Shown: one piece after another, positions 1-8,494 of the stretch | Position numbering within the stretch: the stretch's first letter is position 1 | Layout of the letters: each line of letters begins with the position of its first letter | DNA from: Thermoproteota archaeon | GTDB lineage: Archaea; Korarchaeota; Korarchaeia; Korarchaeales; Korarchaeaceae | Direction: 5' to 3' | Assembly (NCBI GenBank): GCA_027491915.1 | Contig: JAOZGC010000004.1 | Coordinates: forward strand, 62,001-126,000 | DNA: 64,000 bases | The notes under the pieces: model-generated | What the model was told of the DNA's origin: nothing | What the model saw: only the letters and a program-made list of their open reading frames with translations | The model's database searches: none | Translations under genes and position numbers: made by a program

Positions 1-57
1 GGCTGGGGAGGGGGGCGGGGAAGCGGCCCGCGGGGGCGGCGAATCCCGGCGGGAAGG

Positions 58-68
58 GGGTAAAACTT
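58..68 (+). promoter_or_regulatory. TATA box of the replication-translation operon
   Basis: An A/T-rich core (GTAAAACTT) stands in very GC-rich DNA, centred about 33 to 36 bases before the first start codon. An archaeal start site about 25 bases downstream would fall near base 90, giving a leaderless or nearly leaderless transcript for the operon. Confidence 0.5.
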
Positions 69-96
69 CTCGGACCCCGAGCCTGCTGGATTTCCT

Positions 97-435
97 GTGA
101 TGGGGGGCGATGTCCGGGTGAACCTGGTTCCCATATCCATGGTGACCGAGAGGGACAGGAGGGTGGCGATCGTCGGGGTGGTGATCGAGTCGGCCGAGAA
201 CTACCTGGTGCTGGAGGACTACACCGGCAGGGCAAAGGTCTACTACGACGACTCCCCCTCCTTCCCCCCGAAGAGGATAGCCCTGGTCGTGGGGGTGGCC
301 ATGTCGACCGCCGGCGAGGTCAAGGAGGTGCAGGCCGACGCCGTCGCGGACATAACCGGGATCGACCTGAACCTGCTCAAGCAAACCCTAAAATTAAGGG
401 CGGACGCGGCGGCCCTGGGATACGGGAGAGGATGA
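97..435 (+). CDS. Small OB-fold protein at the head of the replication operon
   Basis: This 112-residue protein has the alternating strand pattern of an OB fold, roughly residues 15-80, including a VLEDYTGRAKVYYD segment typical of small single-stranded nucleic-acid-binding OB domains. I recognise no specific family; a link to RPA or another replication factor is inferred from position only. Translation could start at GTG 97 or at the ATG directly after it at 100; both fit the upstream TATA box. Its stop codon overlaps the start of PCNA as ATGA, so the two are almost certainly translated together and the protein is likely a replication or repair accessory factor. Confidence 0.75.
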   Translation: MMGGDVRVNLVPISMVTERDRRVAIVGVVIESAENYLVLEDYTGRAKVYYDDSPSFPPKRIALVVGVAMSTAGEVKEVQADAVADITGIDLNLLKQTLKLRADAAALGYGRG

Positions 436-1193
436 GGATGGCCGAGTTCTCTCTGTCGCTGGAGGATCCGAAGCTCATCAAGAGCGTCGTCGAGTCCATC
501 GAGTCCCTGGTCGAGGAGGCGTCCATAAAGGTCGACCCTGAGGAGGGATTCGCCGTCCGTGCCCTCGAAACGGCGAAGACCGCGCTGGTTCAGGTGCTGC
601 TGCCTAGGGAGGTTTTCTCCAAGTTCGAGGTCCCGGAGAGGAGGTTCTTCGGGGTGAACTTCACCGAGCTCGCCAGGCTCCTGAAGAGGGCCAAGCCGAG
701 CGACGTGGTCCACCTGGAGATCGAGGGGACCACCATGGCCGTCAGGCTAGTCGGGGACTACACCAGGAGGTTCACGATGAGGCTCTACGGGGGAGAGGAG
801 TTCGAGCTCAGGCCTCTGAACGTGAACTTCACGGCGGGGGCGAGGATAGTGAGCTCCGAGTTCCCCAGGATAGTCCAGGACCTGAAGGTCAAGGGGAGCG
901 AGGTGACCCTCTCCATAGACCGGGAGTCCGTCAGGTTCTCCGCGGGGGCGGAGGGGGGAGAGGGGGAGATAAGCCTGCCGAGGGACTCCCCCGTGGTGCT
1001 GGACATATGGGTTGACGAGCCGGCCAGGTCCATGTACAGCCTCGCCTTCCTGGAGAAGATGGTGAAGCCGGCGGCCATCTCAGATGAGCTATCCATTCAG
1101 CTGGCCTCCGACAAGCCTCTTAAGCTCTTCTACGCCCTGCCAGGATTCTCCAAGGCGGGGGTGACCTACTACCTGGCCAACCTGTCGCTGTGA
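432..1193 (+). CDS. pcn: DNA polymerase sliding clamp PCNA
   Basis: This 253-residue protein has the length and pattern of archaeal PCNA: two similar halves, an acidic N-terminal half starting AEFSLSLEDPKLIKSVVESI, an interdomain connector in the middle, and a C-terminal strand-rich tail (YYLANLSL). PCNA forms a ring around DNA and tethers DNA polymerase, FEN1, ligase and other PIP-box proteins. It lies second in the operon, before both primase subunits and GINS, a replication neighbourhood seen in other archaea. The start at 432 overlaps the preceding stop codon; an ATG at 438 is a near alternative. Confidence 0.97.
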   Translation: MRMAEFSLSLEDPKLIKSVVESIESLVEEASIKVDPEEGFAVRALETAKTALVQVLLPREVFSKFEVPERRFFGVNFTELARLLKRAKPSDVVHLEIEGTTMAVRLVGDYTRRFTMRLYGGEEFELRPLNVNFTAGARIVSSEFPRIVQDLKVKGSEVTLSIDRESVRFSAGAEGGEGEISLPRDSPVVLDIWVDEPARSMYSLAFLEKMVKPAAISDELSIQLASDKPLKLFYALPGFSKAGVTYYLANLSL

Positions 1194-1209
1194 GGGAAAG
1201 GATCGGCAG

Positions 1210-2190
1210 ATGGCCTCTCCATGGGCCCGGCGGGGCGGCCTGGCGTGGAAGTACCCCTTCTCTCGGTGGGGCAGGGAGGTAGTGGAGGCCGCCGGACTGG
1301 AGATCTCCGACCTGGCCTACGACCCGCTCCTCGAGCCGGCCAGGAGGGGGGCCCGCCGCAGGCTGGCCGCGGCCGTGGGCGGGAGGGTGTACCTGGGGGA
1401 GGGGTCCTGGACACCCGAGGTGGCCGTTGCGTCCTACCTGACCGCCAGGCTGATAGTCGGAAGGATCTCCGACCCCTACCTCGGGAGGCTCTTCGGGGAG
1501 CACGAGGGCAAGCGGTTCTACGCCCTGGCCTCGGATGAGGATCCGGACGTCCTCTCCTCCCTGGCCGACGATCTGGAGGTCGACTCGGAGAGGGACGGCC
1601 TCCTCTGGGGCGTGGCCCTGGCCGACTACCTCCCCCTGGCCCGGAGGATCAGCGGATCCAGGTGGAGGCTGGTCAACGCGGACGTGAGGCGGGGCCGGGT
1701 GTGGGTCCGCCGGAGGGGGTTCGTCAGGATCCTCCAGGAGGCGGTGAGGGACAGGACCTCGGAGGCCCCAGATCCGGGTCCCCTGCCCCCTCCCCTCGAC
1801 GAGGCGGCCGCGGATGTCGCCGCCATGCTGAGGGAGAGGTCGGCCCGAGCCAGGAGGAAGTCCGGCGCCCCGGGCGGCTTCCCCCCCTGCGTCGTCGACC
1901 TCCTGGACAGGGTGAGGAGGGGGGAGAACCTGAGCCACCTGGAGAGGTTCACGCTGGCCGCCTACCTGCTCAGGGTGGGGTGGTCCGAGGGGGAGGTTAT
2001 CGACCTCTTCAGGGCGTCGCCCGACTTCAACGAGAGGGTGGCCTCCTACCAGGTGAGGCACATAGCCTCCAAGGGCTACAGCCCCCCGGGGTGCGAGAGG
2101 CTGAGGGAGTGGGGGATATGCCGGGCGGACTGCGGCCTCAGATCTCCCCTCCAGTTCGGAAGGAGGGCGAGAAAGGTTGAGGGCCGTTGA
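1210..2190 (+). CDS. priL: DNA primase large subunit (Fe-S)
   Basis: The 326-residue product carries the four-cysteine signature of the PriL/PRIM2 C-terminal domain: Cys227 in a FPPC motif, then Cys295, Cys304 and Cys308, which hold a 4Fe-4S cluster. The N-terminal part is helical and would contact PriS and template. PriL regulates primer initiation and length within the archaeal PriS-PriL primase. It directly precedes priS and overlaps it by 14 bases, so subunit production is probably coupled. The linker around residues 190-215 is basic and proline-rich. Confidence 0.93.
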   Translation: MASPWARRGGLAWKYPFSRWGREVVEAAGLEISDLAYDPLLEPARRGARRRLAAAVGGRVYLGEGSWTPEVAVASYLTARLIVGRISDPYLGRLFGEHEGKRFYALASDEDPDVLSSLADDLEVDSERDGLLWGVALADYLPLARRISGSRWRLVNADVRRGRVWVRRRGFVRILQEAVRDRTSEAPDPGPLPPPLDEAAADVAAMLRERSARARRKSGAPGGFPPCVVDLLDRVRRGENLSHLERFTLAAYLLRVGWSEGEVIDLFRASPDFNERVASYQVRHIASKGYSPPGCERLREWGICRADCGLRSPLQFGRRARKVEGR

Positions 2191-3370
2191 GGAGGCTTTC
2201 TCCAGGTACTACCGGAGGCACTCTGCCTCCATCTACGTGCCAGAGGTGGAGAGGCGGGAGATAATGCTGATGTCCTTCGGCGGGGGCGTCCTGAGGCACC
2301 TCTCCTTCCGGAGCCAGCAGGCCCTCAGGGACGCGCTCGTGAGGGAGAATCCCATGCACGCCTACCACTCGGTCGCCAGCTACCGCAATCCGGGGAGTCC
2401 CGAGATGAGGGAGAAGGGAATCCTGGACGCAGACCTGCTCTTCGACGTGGACGCCGACGAGCTGCCTGATCCGAGGTGCTCCGAGGGCCTCGCCTGGTTT
2501 TGCGGGGACTGCGGGGAATCGGGGGAGGGGCCGGCCCCGCCCTCCTGCCCCGGCTGCGGGGGGGCGCCGAAGACGCTGTCCTGGCCCACCGAGGGCTGCC
2601 TGGAGGCGGCCAAGGAGCACGCCCTGAGGGTGATCGACGCGGCGCTGGGCGACCTGGGCGCCGAGAGGGTGTCCGTCTCGTTCACGGGTCACAGGGGTTA
2701 CCACGTGGCGGTCGGCCTCGGGGGGGAGAAGCCCCTGCTCGGAGGTTTCGAGAGGATGGAGGTCGCCCGGCTCGTGTCGGGGCGGGGGATAGACCCCTCC
2801 GAGCTTGTCAGGGTGGAGGGGTCGACGGGCGCGTTGAGGGTCCCGACCGTGGGGGAGGGTGGGTGGAGGGGCAGGTACGCCAGGCTGCTCCGGTCCGTGC
2901 TGGAGGGGGATCCCCCCGAGTGGGTGTCCGAGTCGGAGGTCTCCCGCGTCTCCGCGATACCCGGCCTGCGCGCGGCCCTCTCCTCCGGTTACGCGGCGGG
3001 TCCCGTGGGGAAGAAGACCGTTGAATTGCTGAGGAGGATGGTGGTCGAACTCGTCGAGTTCTCCGGGGCCGTTATAGACGAACAGGTCACCGGGGACCCC
3101 CAGAGGATGACCAGGATACCAAACAGCCTGCACGGCAAGACGGGCCTCAGGGCGGTCCCCCTGTCTCCGGACGGGATCAGGTCCTTCAGGCCGCTCAGGG
3201 ACGCCGTGGCCCTGGACGGGGAGGAGGTGACCGTGGAGGTCAGGGTCCCGGTGCCGAGGTTCAGGCTGGGCGGCGAGGGCTTCGGCCCCCTCTCGCCGGG
3301 GGACTCGGTCAGGCTCCCGGCCTACGCCGCCGCCATGATAATTCTGAGGGGGAGGGGTGTGGAGGCTTGA
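2177..3370 (+). CDS. priS: DNA primase small catalytic subunit
   Basis: This 397-residue protein is the catalytic primase subunit. The two-metal DxD motif is visible as FDVD (Asp90 and Asp92). A Cys4 zinc knuckle of the form CGDC...CPGC lies about residues 109-131. The nucleotide-binding SFTGHRGYHV motif sits about residues 168-177. Translation starts at TTG 2177 inside the end of priL. The stop overlaps the next gene as TTGA. It synthesises RNA or DNA primers together with PriL. Confidence 0.96.
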   Translation: MRAVEEAFSRYYRRHSASIYVPEVERREIMLMSFGGGVLRHLSFRSQQALRDALVRENPMHAYHSVASYRNPGSPEMREKGILDADLLFDVDADELPDPRCSEGLAWFCGDCGESGEGPAPPSCPGCGGAPKTLSWPTEGCLEAAKEHALRVIDAALGDLGAERVSVSFTGHRGYHVAVGLGGEKPLLGGFERMEVARLVSGRGIDPSELVRVEGSTGALRVPTVGEGGWRGRYARLLRSVLEGDPPEWVSESEVSRVSAIPGLRAALSSGYAAGPVGKKTVELLRRMVVELVEFSGAVIDEQVTGDPQRMTRIPNSLHGKTGLRAVPLSPDGIRSFRPLRDAVALDGEEVTVEVRVPVPRFRLGGEGFGPLSPGDSVRLPAYAAAMIILRGRGVEA

Positions 3371-3957
3371 GGTCCGGGTCAGGATCCGGGGGAGACCGGG
3401 AGGAGGGGGGAGGGGCGGAGGATCACCCCTACACCCGGCTCGTGGAGGCCTGGCTCAGGGAGCTCTCCAGCGGGGAGATTCAGCCGCTGCCCGACTCCTT
3501 CTGGGAGGACCTCGAATCCTGGTTCTCCGACCTGAGGTCGGAGGTCGAGTCGGGCGGCCCCCTATCCCGCCTGGCGGCCGAGGCCCTGGAGATCTGCGGG
3601 GAGGTGGCCGAGAGGCTGAGGTTCCTGAGGTCCCTCAAGGAGGCCGCCGGCCGAGGCGAGATTCCCGCGGCCTCCGCGTCCCCGGGGGCCGCCGGGCGGG
3701 AACCGTCGGAGGGAGTCGGCGGGGGTCGGACCCCGGCCCCGGAGGCCGCGCCCCCCGGGCCGGCGGTCCCGCCGCGGGTCGGGGGATCGGTCCTAGTAAT
3801 CTTTAAAACGGCCGTTCCGAAGTTCGTCGGGCGCGACCTCAACGTGTACGGTCCGTTCAGGGAGGGGGATCTGGCGCTCCTTCCGAGGGAGGACGCGGAG
3901 ACCCTCTCCTCGGGCGGGGCGGCGGAGGTGATCGAGGGAGATGAAGGTTCCGGCTAG
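3367..3957 (+). CDS. gins15: GINS complex subunit (Gins15/51 type)
   Basis: The 196-residue protein has a helical A domain at residues 20-95, a low-complexity Pro/Gly/Ala linker at about 100-138, and a small C-terminal B domain containing VPKFVGRDLNVYGPF followed by a GDLALLP turn, which is typical of archaeal GINS. The order helical domain then B domain matches the Sld5/Psf1-like (Gins15 or Gins51) class. GINS joins MCM and GAN/Cdc45-like protein in the replicative helicase. The TTG start overlaps the priS stop by 4 bases, and the end overlaps rpl44e by 17 bases. Confidence 0.9.
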   Translation: MRSGSGSGGDREEGGGAEDHPYTRLVEAWLRELSSGEIQPLPDSFWEDLESWFSDLRSEVESGGPLSRLAAEALEICGEVAERLRFLRSLKEAAGRGEIPAASASPGAAGREPSEGVGGGRTPAPEAAPPGPAVPPRVGGSVLVIFKTAVPKFVGRDLNVYGPFREGDLALLPREDAETLSSGGAAEVIEGDEGSG

Positions 3958-4219
3958 GATCAACACGTACTGCCCGAGGTGCGGGCGCCACACCGAGCAC
4001 AAGGTCTCCCTGTACAAGGCGGGGAGGCCCAGGGAGGACTCCTGGGGTCAGAGGCAGCTCGCCAGGAAGAGGAGAGGTTACGGCGGGGAGCCGAGGGGCA
4101 AGCTCAGGAGGAAGGCCAAGGTCACGAAGAAGGCCGTGATAATCCTCACCTGCGTCGAGTGCGGGAGGAAGGTCTCCAGGAACCTCGGCAGGCTCAGCAG
4201 GGTGGAGGTGATCAGGTGA
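3941..4219 (+). CDS. rpl44e: Large ribosomal subunit protein L44e
   Basis: This 92-residue basic protein has the L44e pattern: an N-terminal [10 protein letters not shown] zinc half-site, a basic middle segment ([20 protein letters not shown]) and a second CVECG half-site. It binds 23S rRNA near the E site. It sits between GINS and S27e, an arrangement conserved across many archaea that links replication and translation genes. The ATG at 3941 lies within the last codons of the GINS gene. Confidence 0.97.
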   Translation: MKVPARINTYCPRCGRHTEHKVSLYKAGRPREDSWGQRQLARKRRGYGGEPRGKLRRKAKVTKKAVIILTCVECGRKVSRNLGRLSRVEVIR

Positions 4220-4455
4220 GCGCCGAGAGGCCGAGGAAGAGGTTGATACCCCTCCCCAAGTCCTACTTCATCAGGGTGAGGTGCGCCAGCTGCGGGAACG
4301 AGCAGGTGATCTTCTCCCACGCCTCCAGGGTGGTCAGGTGCCACATATGCGACGAGGTCCTGGCGGAGCCCACGGGTGGGAGGGCCAGGCTGACCGACAG
4401 GGCCGCGGTCATGGCCGTCTACGGGAGGTTCGCCGAGCGGGAGGGGGCGGTCTGA
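4216..4455 (+). CDS. rps27e: Small ribosomal subunit protein S27e
   Basis: This short gene encodes 79 residues from a GTG start that overlaps the L44e stop as GTGA. The product begins with a basic stretch ([13 protein letters not shown]) and carries a zinc ribbon, CASCGNEQ followed by CHICDEVL, which defines S27e. It is a small-subunit ribosomal protein. The downstream aIF2-alpha gene starts 1 base after its stop codon. Confidence 0.95.
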   Translation: MSAERPRKRLIPLPKSYFIRVRCASCGNEQVIFSHASRVVRCHICDEVLAEPTGGRARLTDRAAVMAVYGRFAEREGAV

Positions 4456-4456
4456 C

Positions 4457-5263
4457 TTGCCCAGGGACTTCCCGCGGCGGAACGACCTGGTGGTGGCCAC
4501 CGTCCTCAGGGTCGAGGAGCACGGGGTCGTCGTCTCCCTGGACGAGTACAGGGGGCTGCAGGGGTACATCCCCCGCGGGCACGTGGCCTCCGGGCGGATA
4601 AAGGACATCAGGGACTTCGTCCGGGAGGGAGACAGGGTAGTCGGCCGGGTCATAAGGGCCGACAGGTCCAAGGGACACGTGGACCTCTCCCTCAGGTACG
4701 TCAGCAGGGAGCAGGCTCGCAGGAAGCTCGAGGAGTGGAAGGAGAGGTCCAGAATAGTATCCCTGCTCAGGGTGGCCGCCTCTAGGGCCGGGAGCCCCGA
4801 CCCCGAGGGGGACGCCGTCAGGGCCTGGGAGACCCTGGAGGAGGCGGCCGGCGACGTGGTGGGGATCCTGGAGGAGGCCGCGGAGGAGGGGGCCGGCGTC
4901 CTGACGGACGCGGGGCTCCCGCCGAAGGTGGCCGAGGAGCTGCTGGCCCTGGTCAGGGAGCACTTCAAGCCGCCCCTCTACGAGAACCAGGTCCTGCTCA
5001 GGCTCTTCGTCCCGACCTCCGACGGGATCGAGGCCATAAGGTCGGCCCTCGGCGGCGCCGAGAGGTACAACTCGGACAAGGTCAGGGTTGAGGCCTTCTC
5101 CGCCGGGGCCCCCAGGTACGTGCTCAAGGTGTACAGCACGGACCCGACCTCGGTCAAGAGGACCACCACCCTGGCGGTCAAGAGGGTGCTGGAGGAGGTC
5201 AGGAGGGCGGGGGGGGTCGGGGAGGTGGTGGGCCAACGGGAGTCCAAGAGGAGGGCCGCCTGA
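4457..5263 (+). CDS. eif2a: Translation initiation factor 2 alpha subunit
   Basis: This 268-residue protein starts at TTG 4457. It has an N-terminal S1 RNA-binding domain (residues 10-85, with a LDEYRGLQGYIPRGHVA core), a helical middle domain (about 90-175) and an alpha-beta C-terminal domain (about 180-260) that contacts the gamma subunit. aIF2 delivers initiator tRNA to the small ribosomal subunit. The gene follows S27e and precedes Nop10, the usual archaeal order. Confidence 0.95.
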   Translation: MPRDFPRRNDLVVATVLRVEEHGVVVSLDEYRGLQGYIPRGHVASGRIKDIRDFVREGDRVVGRVIRADRSKGHVDLSLRYVSREQARRKLEEWKERSRIVSLLRVAASRAGSPDPEGDAVRAWETLEEAAGDVVGILEEAAEEGAGVLTDAGLPPKVAEELLALVREHFKPPLYENQVLLRLFVPTSDGIEAIRSALGGAERYNSDKVRVEAFSAGAPRYVLKVYSTDPTSVKRTTTLAVKRVLEEVRRAGGVGEVVGQRESKRRAA

Positions 5264-5304
5264 CCGGGACCGAGAGGCCCTCCGGCCGATCCGGGGTCCC
5301 CAAG

Positions 5305-5436
5305 ATGCTCAGGTGCCCCCGCTGCTGGACCTACACCTTCTCCGAAATCTGCCCGAACTGCGGGGCCGAGACGGCCGACCCGGCCCCACCGGACTTCAAC
5401 CCCAGGGCGCCGGCCGACCCGGGTCGGCGGGGGTGA
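5305..5436 (+). CDS. nop10: H/ACA RNP protein Nop10
   Basis: This 43-residue protein contains the Nop10 zinc ribbon, MLRCPRCWTYTFSEICPNCG, followed by the PPDFNP linker. Nop10 binds Cbf5 in the H/ACA pseudouridylation complex. The ATG at 5305 lies 41 bases after aIF2-alpha; no better in-frame start codon lies between except a CTG. The C-terminal helix usually seen in the family (around KYRR) is replaced by APADPGRRG, so the protein is slightly short or diverged at its tail. Confidence 0.88.
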   Translation: MLRCPRCWTYTFSEICPNCGAETADPAPPDFNPRAPADPGRRG

Positions 5437-5456
5437 GGTCGTCCCCCCGCAGGGAG

Positions 5457-5529
5457 AGCCCCGGGCGGGACTCGAACCCGCGGCCTGCGGATTACAAGTC
5501 CGCCGCTCCGCCTGCTGAGCTACCGGGGC
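5457..5529 (-). tRNA. tRNA-Thr (anticodon TGT)
   Basis: Read on the minus strand, the sequence folds into a complete cloverleaf: acceptor stem GCCCCGG/CCGGGGC, D arm GCTC/GAGC, anticodon stem GCGGA/TCCGC with loop CTTGTAA (anticodon UGU), and T arm GCGGG-TTCGAGT-CCCGC. The discriminator base is U, as is usual for archaeal tRNA-Thr. No intron and no encoded CCA are present. It faces the upstream operon tail to tail. Confidence 0.96.
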
Positions 5530-5641
5530 GCGGCGCCGGGCGCCGACCCGCTTATGAAGTTTCCCCGGGGCCCGCGGCTTCGGCGCAGGTCGAAGGCGGC
5601 GCCGGCCGACGACTAGGTCCAAGACTTTGATCCCACCTCTA

Positions 5642-5736
5642 AACGTTCTGAGACGTTCTAACGCCGATAGAAACGATCGCTTTTGAAAGAGGGGAATATC
5701 CAGAATTATCGGGCCCTCATACAACGTTCTGAAACG
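5642..5736. repeat. Operator-like repeat cluster upstream of the S-layer gene
   Basis: The element AACGTTCTGAGACG at 5642-5655 recurs as AACGTTCTGAAACG at 5723-5736. A third ACGTTCT lies at 5653-5659, and AGAAACGAT at 5669-5677 resembles the tail of the second copy. The core CGTT-CTGA-AACG is an inverted repeat, and CGTT-CT-AACG occurs at 5654-5663. The copies end 15 bases before the TATA box of the S-layer gene, so they may bind a regulator or chromatin protein. The function is inferred from position. Confidence 0.5.
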
Positions 5737-5750
5737 ATTTCAATGGCAAC

Positions 5751-5760
5751 GCATAAATAC
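5751..5760 (+). promoter_or_regulatory. TATA box of the S-layer gene
   Basis: GCATAAATAC stands out in GC-rich flanks, preceded by an A-rich stretch that may act as BRE. A start site near 5780 would leave a leader of about 45 bases with a purine-rich ribosome-binding segment (GAGGGGGAGTG) shortly before ATG 5828. Confidence 0.6.
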
Positions 5761-5827
5761 GTCCGGGCGGGCTGCCGCGAAGCCCCTTAGCCCGGCCCGA
5801 GCCGGGCGCGAGGGGGAGTGTGAAAGC

Positions 5828-8494
5828 ATGAACTGGAGAAAGGCAGCTCTGGCTGCGGCCCTGCTGGCCGTGATGGGTCTCACGACCGTCCCGGCCGCGG
5901 CTCAGCCCAGACTGAAGGACTTCCCGGCTCCATTCGTCCAGAACGGCGCCATAGACTACAACGGAGACGGCGTTCCCGACATCGCCATAATACTGGGATC
6001 CAACGCGGCCGCCGAGGACGTCAGGGGCGCAGCCCTCATAGGGACCAAGATAGGCTCCCACCTCTACTACACCAAGGCGCCCAACTTCGGGGCGTTCAGG
6101 ATACCCGAGCTGACCGCCGACGCCTACCACTACGCCTTCACCAGGTTCCACTTCGTCAACGGGAGCGCCCAGGAGAGGCACGGCTTCTACTTCGTCAGCG
6201 GCGCCGGGGTGACCTTCCCGCCGTTCAGCTCCATCAACCCGGCGGGAGACAGGGGCCTCGTGATGTACCACCTGGCGTACGCCATGGAGGACATGGCGAC
6301 CCACGACATAGTGCCCGACTACCTCTTCGTCCCCAGGGACAACACCAACTTCACCGTGACCTCGACCATAGCCCCGTGCCCCGCCTGCCCCATGTTCACC
6401 CAGACCACCAGGTGCGTCTACCCCAACATAACCTACAGCGCGGCCGCCATACTGACCGACAACCAGAGGGACCAGCTCACCGGCGGGTCCGGGGCCGTCC
6501 TCTTCGCCGGACTCAGGCCCACCGGGACCGTCTGGTTCATCGACTACAGGGCCTCGGACAACACCACTGCAGACGCCGTGGTGTTCTGGAACGGCACCGT
6601 CAGAACTCAGGTGGCCGCGGGTAACCGTTACTACATAAACGCCACCGACTGGTGGCTCCAGGACAACGGCGTGACCGCCCCCGACAACCGCATGGTCTAC
6701 TACCCGAACGCCTCCGGCTTCGCCATGATCTACCAGACCACCCCGGTCCACACCGCCATCCTCAATGAGGGACAGGAGTACTACATACCGTTCCTGGGCT
6801 ACACCTTCTACGTCGAGGACGTGAACCTGGACAACACCACCATCATAGTGAGGGACTCCAGCGGCTCCGCCGTGACCATAATGACCCTGATATACACCGC
6901 GCTGGCCAGCGGGACCGACCCGGTGGTGGACAAGCTCTTCATATCCTACAGGGACCTCGGCGGCATGAGGATACTGGACCCCGAGGGCAACAACATGACC
7001 TTCTTCATATACGTCTACAGGGTCGACAACATAAACCAGCGCTGGATAGAGGTCGGCATAAGCAGCCCCTGGATCGACAAGGACGTCTTCATCGATAACG
7101 ACACCACCGGAATGGCCGAGTCCTGGCCCAGGGAGTGGAACCTCACCCCGACCTGGGCTCCCGGGTTCCTCAACTGGACCATCCACTACGAGGACGGCGA
7201 CCCGTACTTCATAGGCAACATAACCCTGGCCGACGTGAACGCCGCCGGCGCCATAGGGGCCAAGTTCAGGTCGGTGGTCTCCGTCAAGGCCGACCCGTGG
7301 AACACGCTGCCCTACAGTCCCATATACGGCATAGTCAGCTACGGGTCCATCTGGAACTGGTCCGCATCGGCGTGGTACGACGGACCGTTCTGGTACGTGA
7401 TCTACGACAACGGCACCTGGCCCTACGGCCAGACCAAGACCTTCGGGTCCAACGAGTTCATACTGACCGCCATAGTCAACAACTCCAGCGCCCCGCTCGG
7501 CTGCTCCATGCCGGCCTGCAACTCCACCGGGTTCGGCGTCTACCTCTACGAGGCGGGCGAGCAGAACCTCACCGAGGGCTTCTGCAACCTCACCGGCAGC
7601 CTGTTCTTCCTCGGTAGGCGTCCCCCTGCCCCCGGCGCACCCAACCTCTCCCAGGACTTGATTGAGTGGTTCTGGTTCCTGCCTGGCGCCAACCCGGCTC
7701 CGTTCCACTACGAGACCTGGGACATATTCCCGATCAACGTGACCGGCGTCTTCGCCGGCGCCTACGACAGGTTCGAGAACGTCACCGGCAACTGGACCGG
7801 CACCATAGTGCTCGACGCCTACAACAGGGACGTCACCCCCGCCGACGAGAAGGACCAGCTCTTCGAGCTGGAGGACGTCTTCAGCTTCGTCAAGGCCCCG
7901 CTGGTCTTCATGGACTACCAGTTCCTCATGCCCAACGGCTCCGTCAACGAGGACCTGGCCGACAAGAACCTCATCGTGGTGGGCGGTCCGGTGGCCAACA
8001 CCGTGGCCGACTTCCTCAACGACAGCGGCCTCCTGTGGGTCGAGTACGTCGGTGACAGGCTCTTCGACACCAGGTTCAGGCACGACGGCACCGTCGAGGA
8101 GCTCGGCTACGTCGACCTCGCGGCCGTCAGGCTCTGGACCGGCGGCGCGACCGTCGGGTTCATCGGCGGCCTCGGCGTGGTCCAGTACGCCAAGGACGAC
8201 CCGTGGGGCGGCGACAACACCATCCTCGTGGTGGCCGGCAACAACAGGTGGGGAACCTACGCCGCCGCGGTGGCCATCTCCGACCCGACCAAGATAATCA
8301 GGGACGGATACAGCCCGGCCGTGTTCTACCTGGCCGGCACCGACGAGAGCGAGCACCCGCCGTTCGTCATAGTGGCCGCCATCGTCCCTGGAGTCGCTCC
8401 GCCCGCCGCGTGGGTGCCGCCCACCGAGCGCGGAGTGATCCAGATCGAGTGGCCCACCGGCATCGTCAACGAGCCCGTGGAGCTCGGGGGCTGA
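5828..8494 (+). CDS. S-layer surface glycoprotein
   Basis: This 888-residue protein begins with a signal peptide (residues 1-26, ending AAAQ). Its mature N-terminus has the archaeal S-layer hallmark, KDFPAPFVQNG...IAIILGSNAAAEDVRGAALIG, a domain repeated in function near the C-terminus (LIVVGGPVANTVADFL). Many N-x-S/T sequons (for example NNTT, NGTV, NWTG) suggest heavy N-glycosylation. There is no C-terminal membrane span, so anchoring would need a partner or lattice contacts. The nearby membrane-anchored CARDB proteins are candidates. Codon use is strongly biased to C/G-ending codons, as expected of a very highly expressed gene, and the gene has its own promoter and terminator. Confidence 0.88.
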   Translation: MNWRKAALAAALLAVMGLTTVPAAAQPRLKDFPAPFVQNGAIDYNGDGVPDIAIILGSNAAAEDVRGAALIGTKIGSHLYYTKAPNFGAFRIPELTADAYHYAFTRFHFVNGSAQERHGFYFVSGAGVTFPPFSSINPAGDRGLVMYHLAYAMEDMATHDIVPDYLFVPRDNTNFTVTSTIAPCPACPMFTQTTRCVYPNITYSAAAILTDNQRDQLTGGSGAVLFAGLRPTGTVWFIDYRASDNTTADAVVFWNGTVRTQVAAGNRYYINATDWWLQDNGVTAPDNRMVYYPNASGFAMIYQTTPVHTAILNEGQEYYIPFLGYTFYVEDVNLDNTTIIVRDSSGSAVTIMTLIYTALASGTDPVVDKLFISYRDLGGMRILDPEGNNMTFFIYVYRVDNINQRWIEVGISSPWIDKDVFIDNDTTGMAESWPREWNLTPTWAPGFLNWTIHYEDGDPYFIGNITLADVNAAGAIGAKFRSVVSVKADPWNTLPYSPIYGIVSYGSIWNWSASAWYDGPFWYVIYDNGTWPYGQTKTFGSNEFILTAIVNNSSAPLGCSMPACNSTGFGVYLYEAGEQNLTEGFCNLTGSLFFLGRRPPAPGAPNLSQDLIEWFWFLPGANPAPFHYETWDIFPINVTGVFAGAYDRFENVTGNWTGTIVLDAYNRDVTPADEKDQLFELEDVFSFVKAPLVFMDYQFLMPNGSVNEDLADKNLIVVGGPVANTVADFLNDSGLLWVEYVGDRLFDTRFRHDGTVEELGYVDLAAVRLWTGGATVGFIGGLGVVQYAKDDPWGGDNTILVVAGNNRWGTYAAAVAISDPTKIIRDGYSPAVFYLAGTDESEHPPFVIVAAIVPGVAPPAAWVPPTERGVIQIEWPTGIVNEPVELGG

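Noticed and set aside
5717-8356. A very long open frame on the minus strand opposite the S-layer gene.
   Set aside because: It has no recognisable domain, a Val/Gly/Glu-rich composition typical of the reverse frame of GC-rich DNA, and no promoter. The plus-strand gene has a signal peptide, S-layer motifs and biased codon use.
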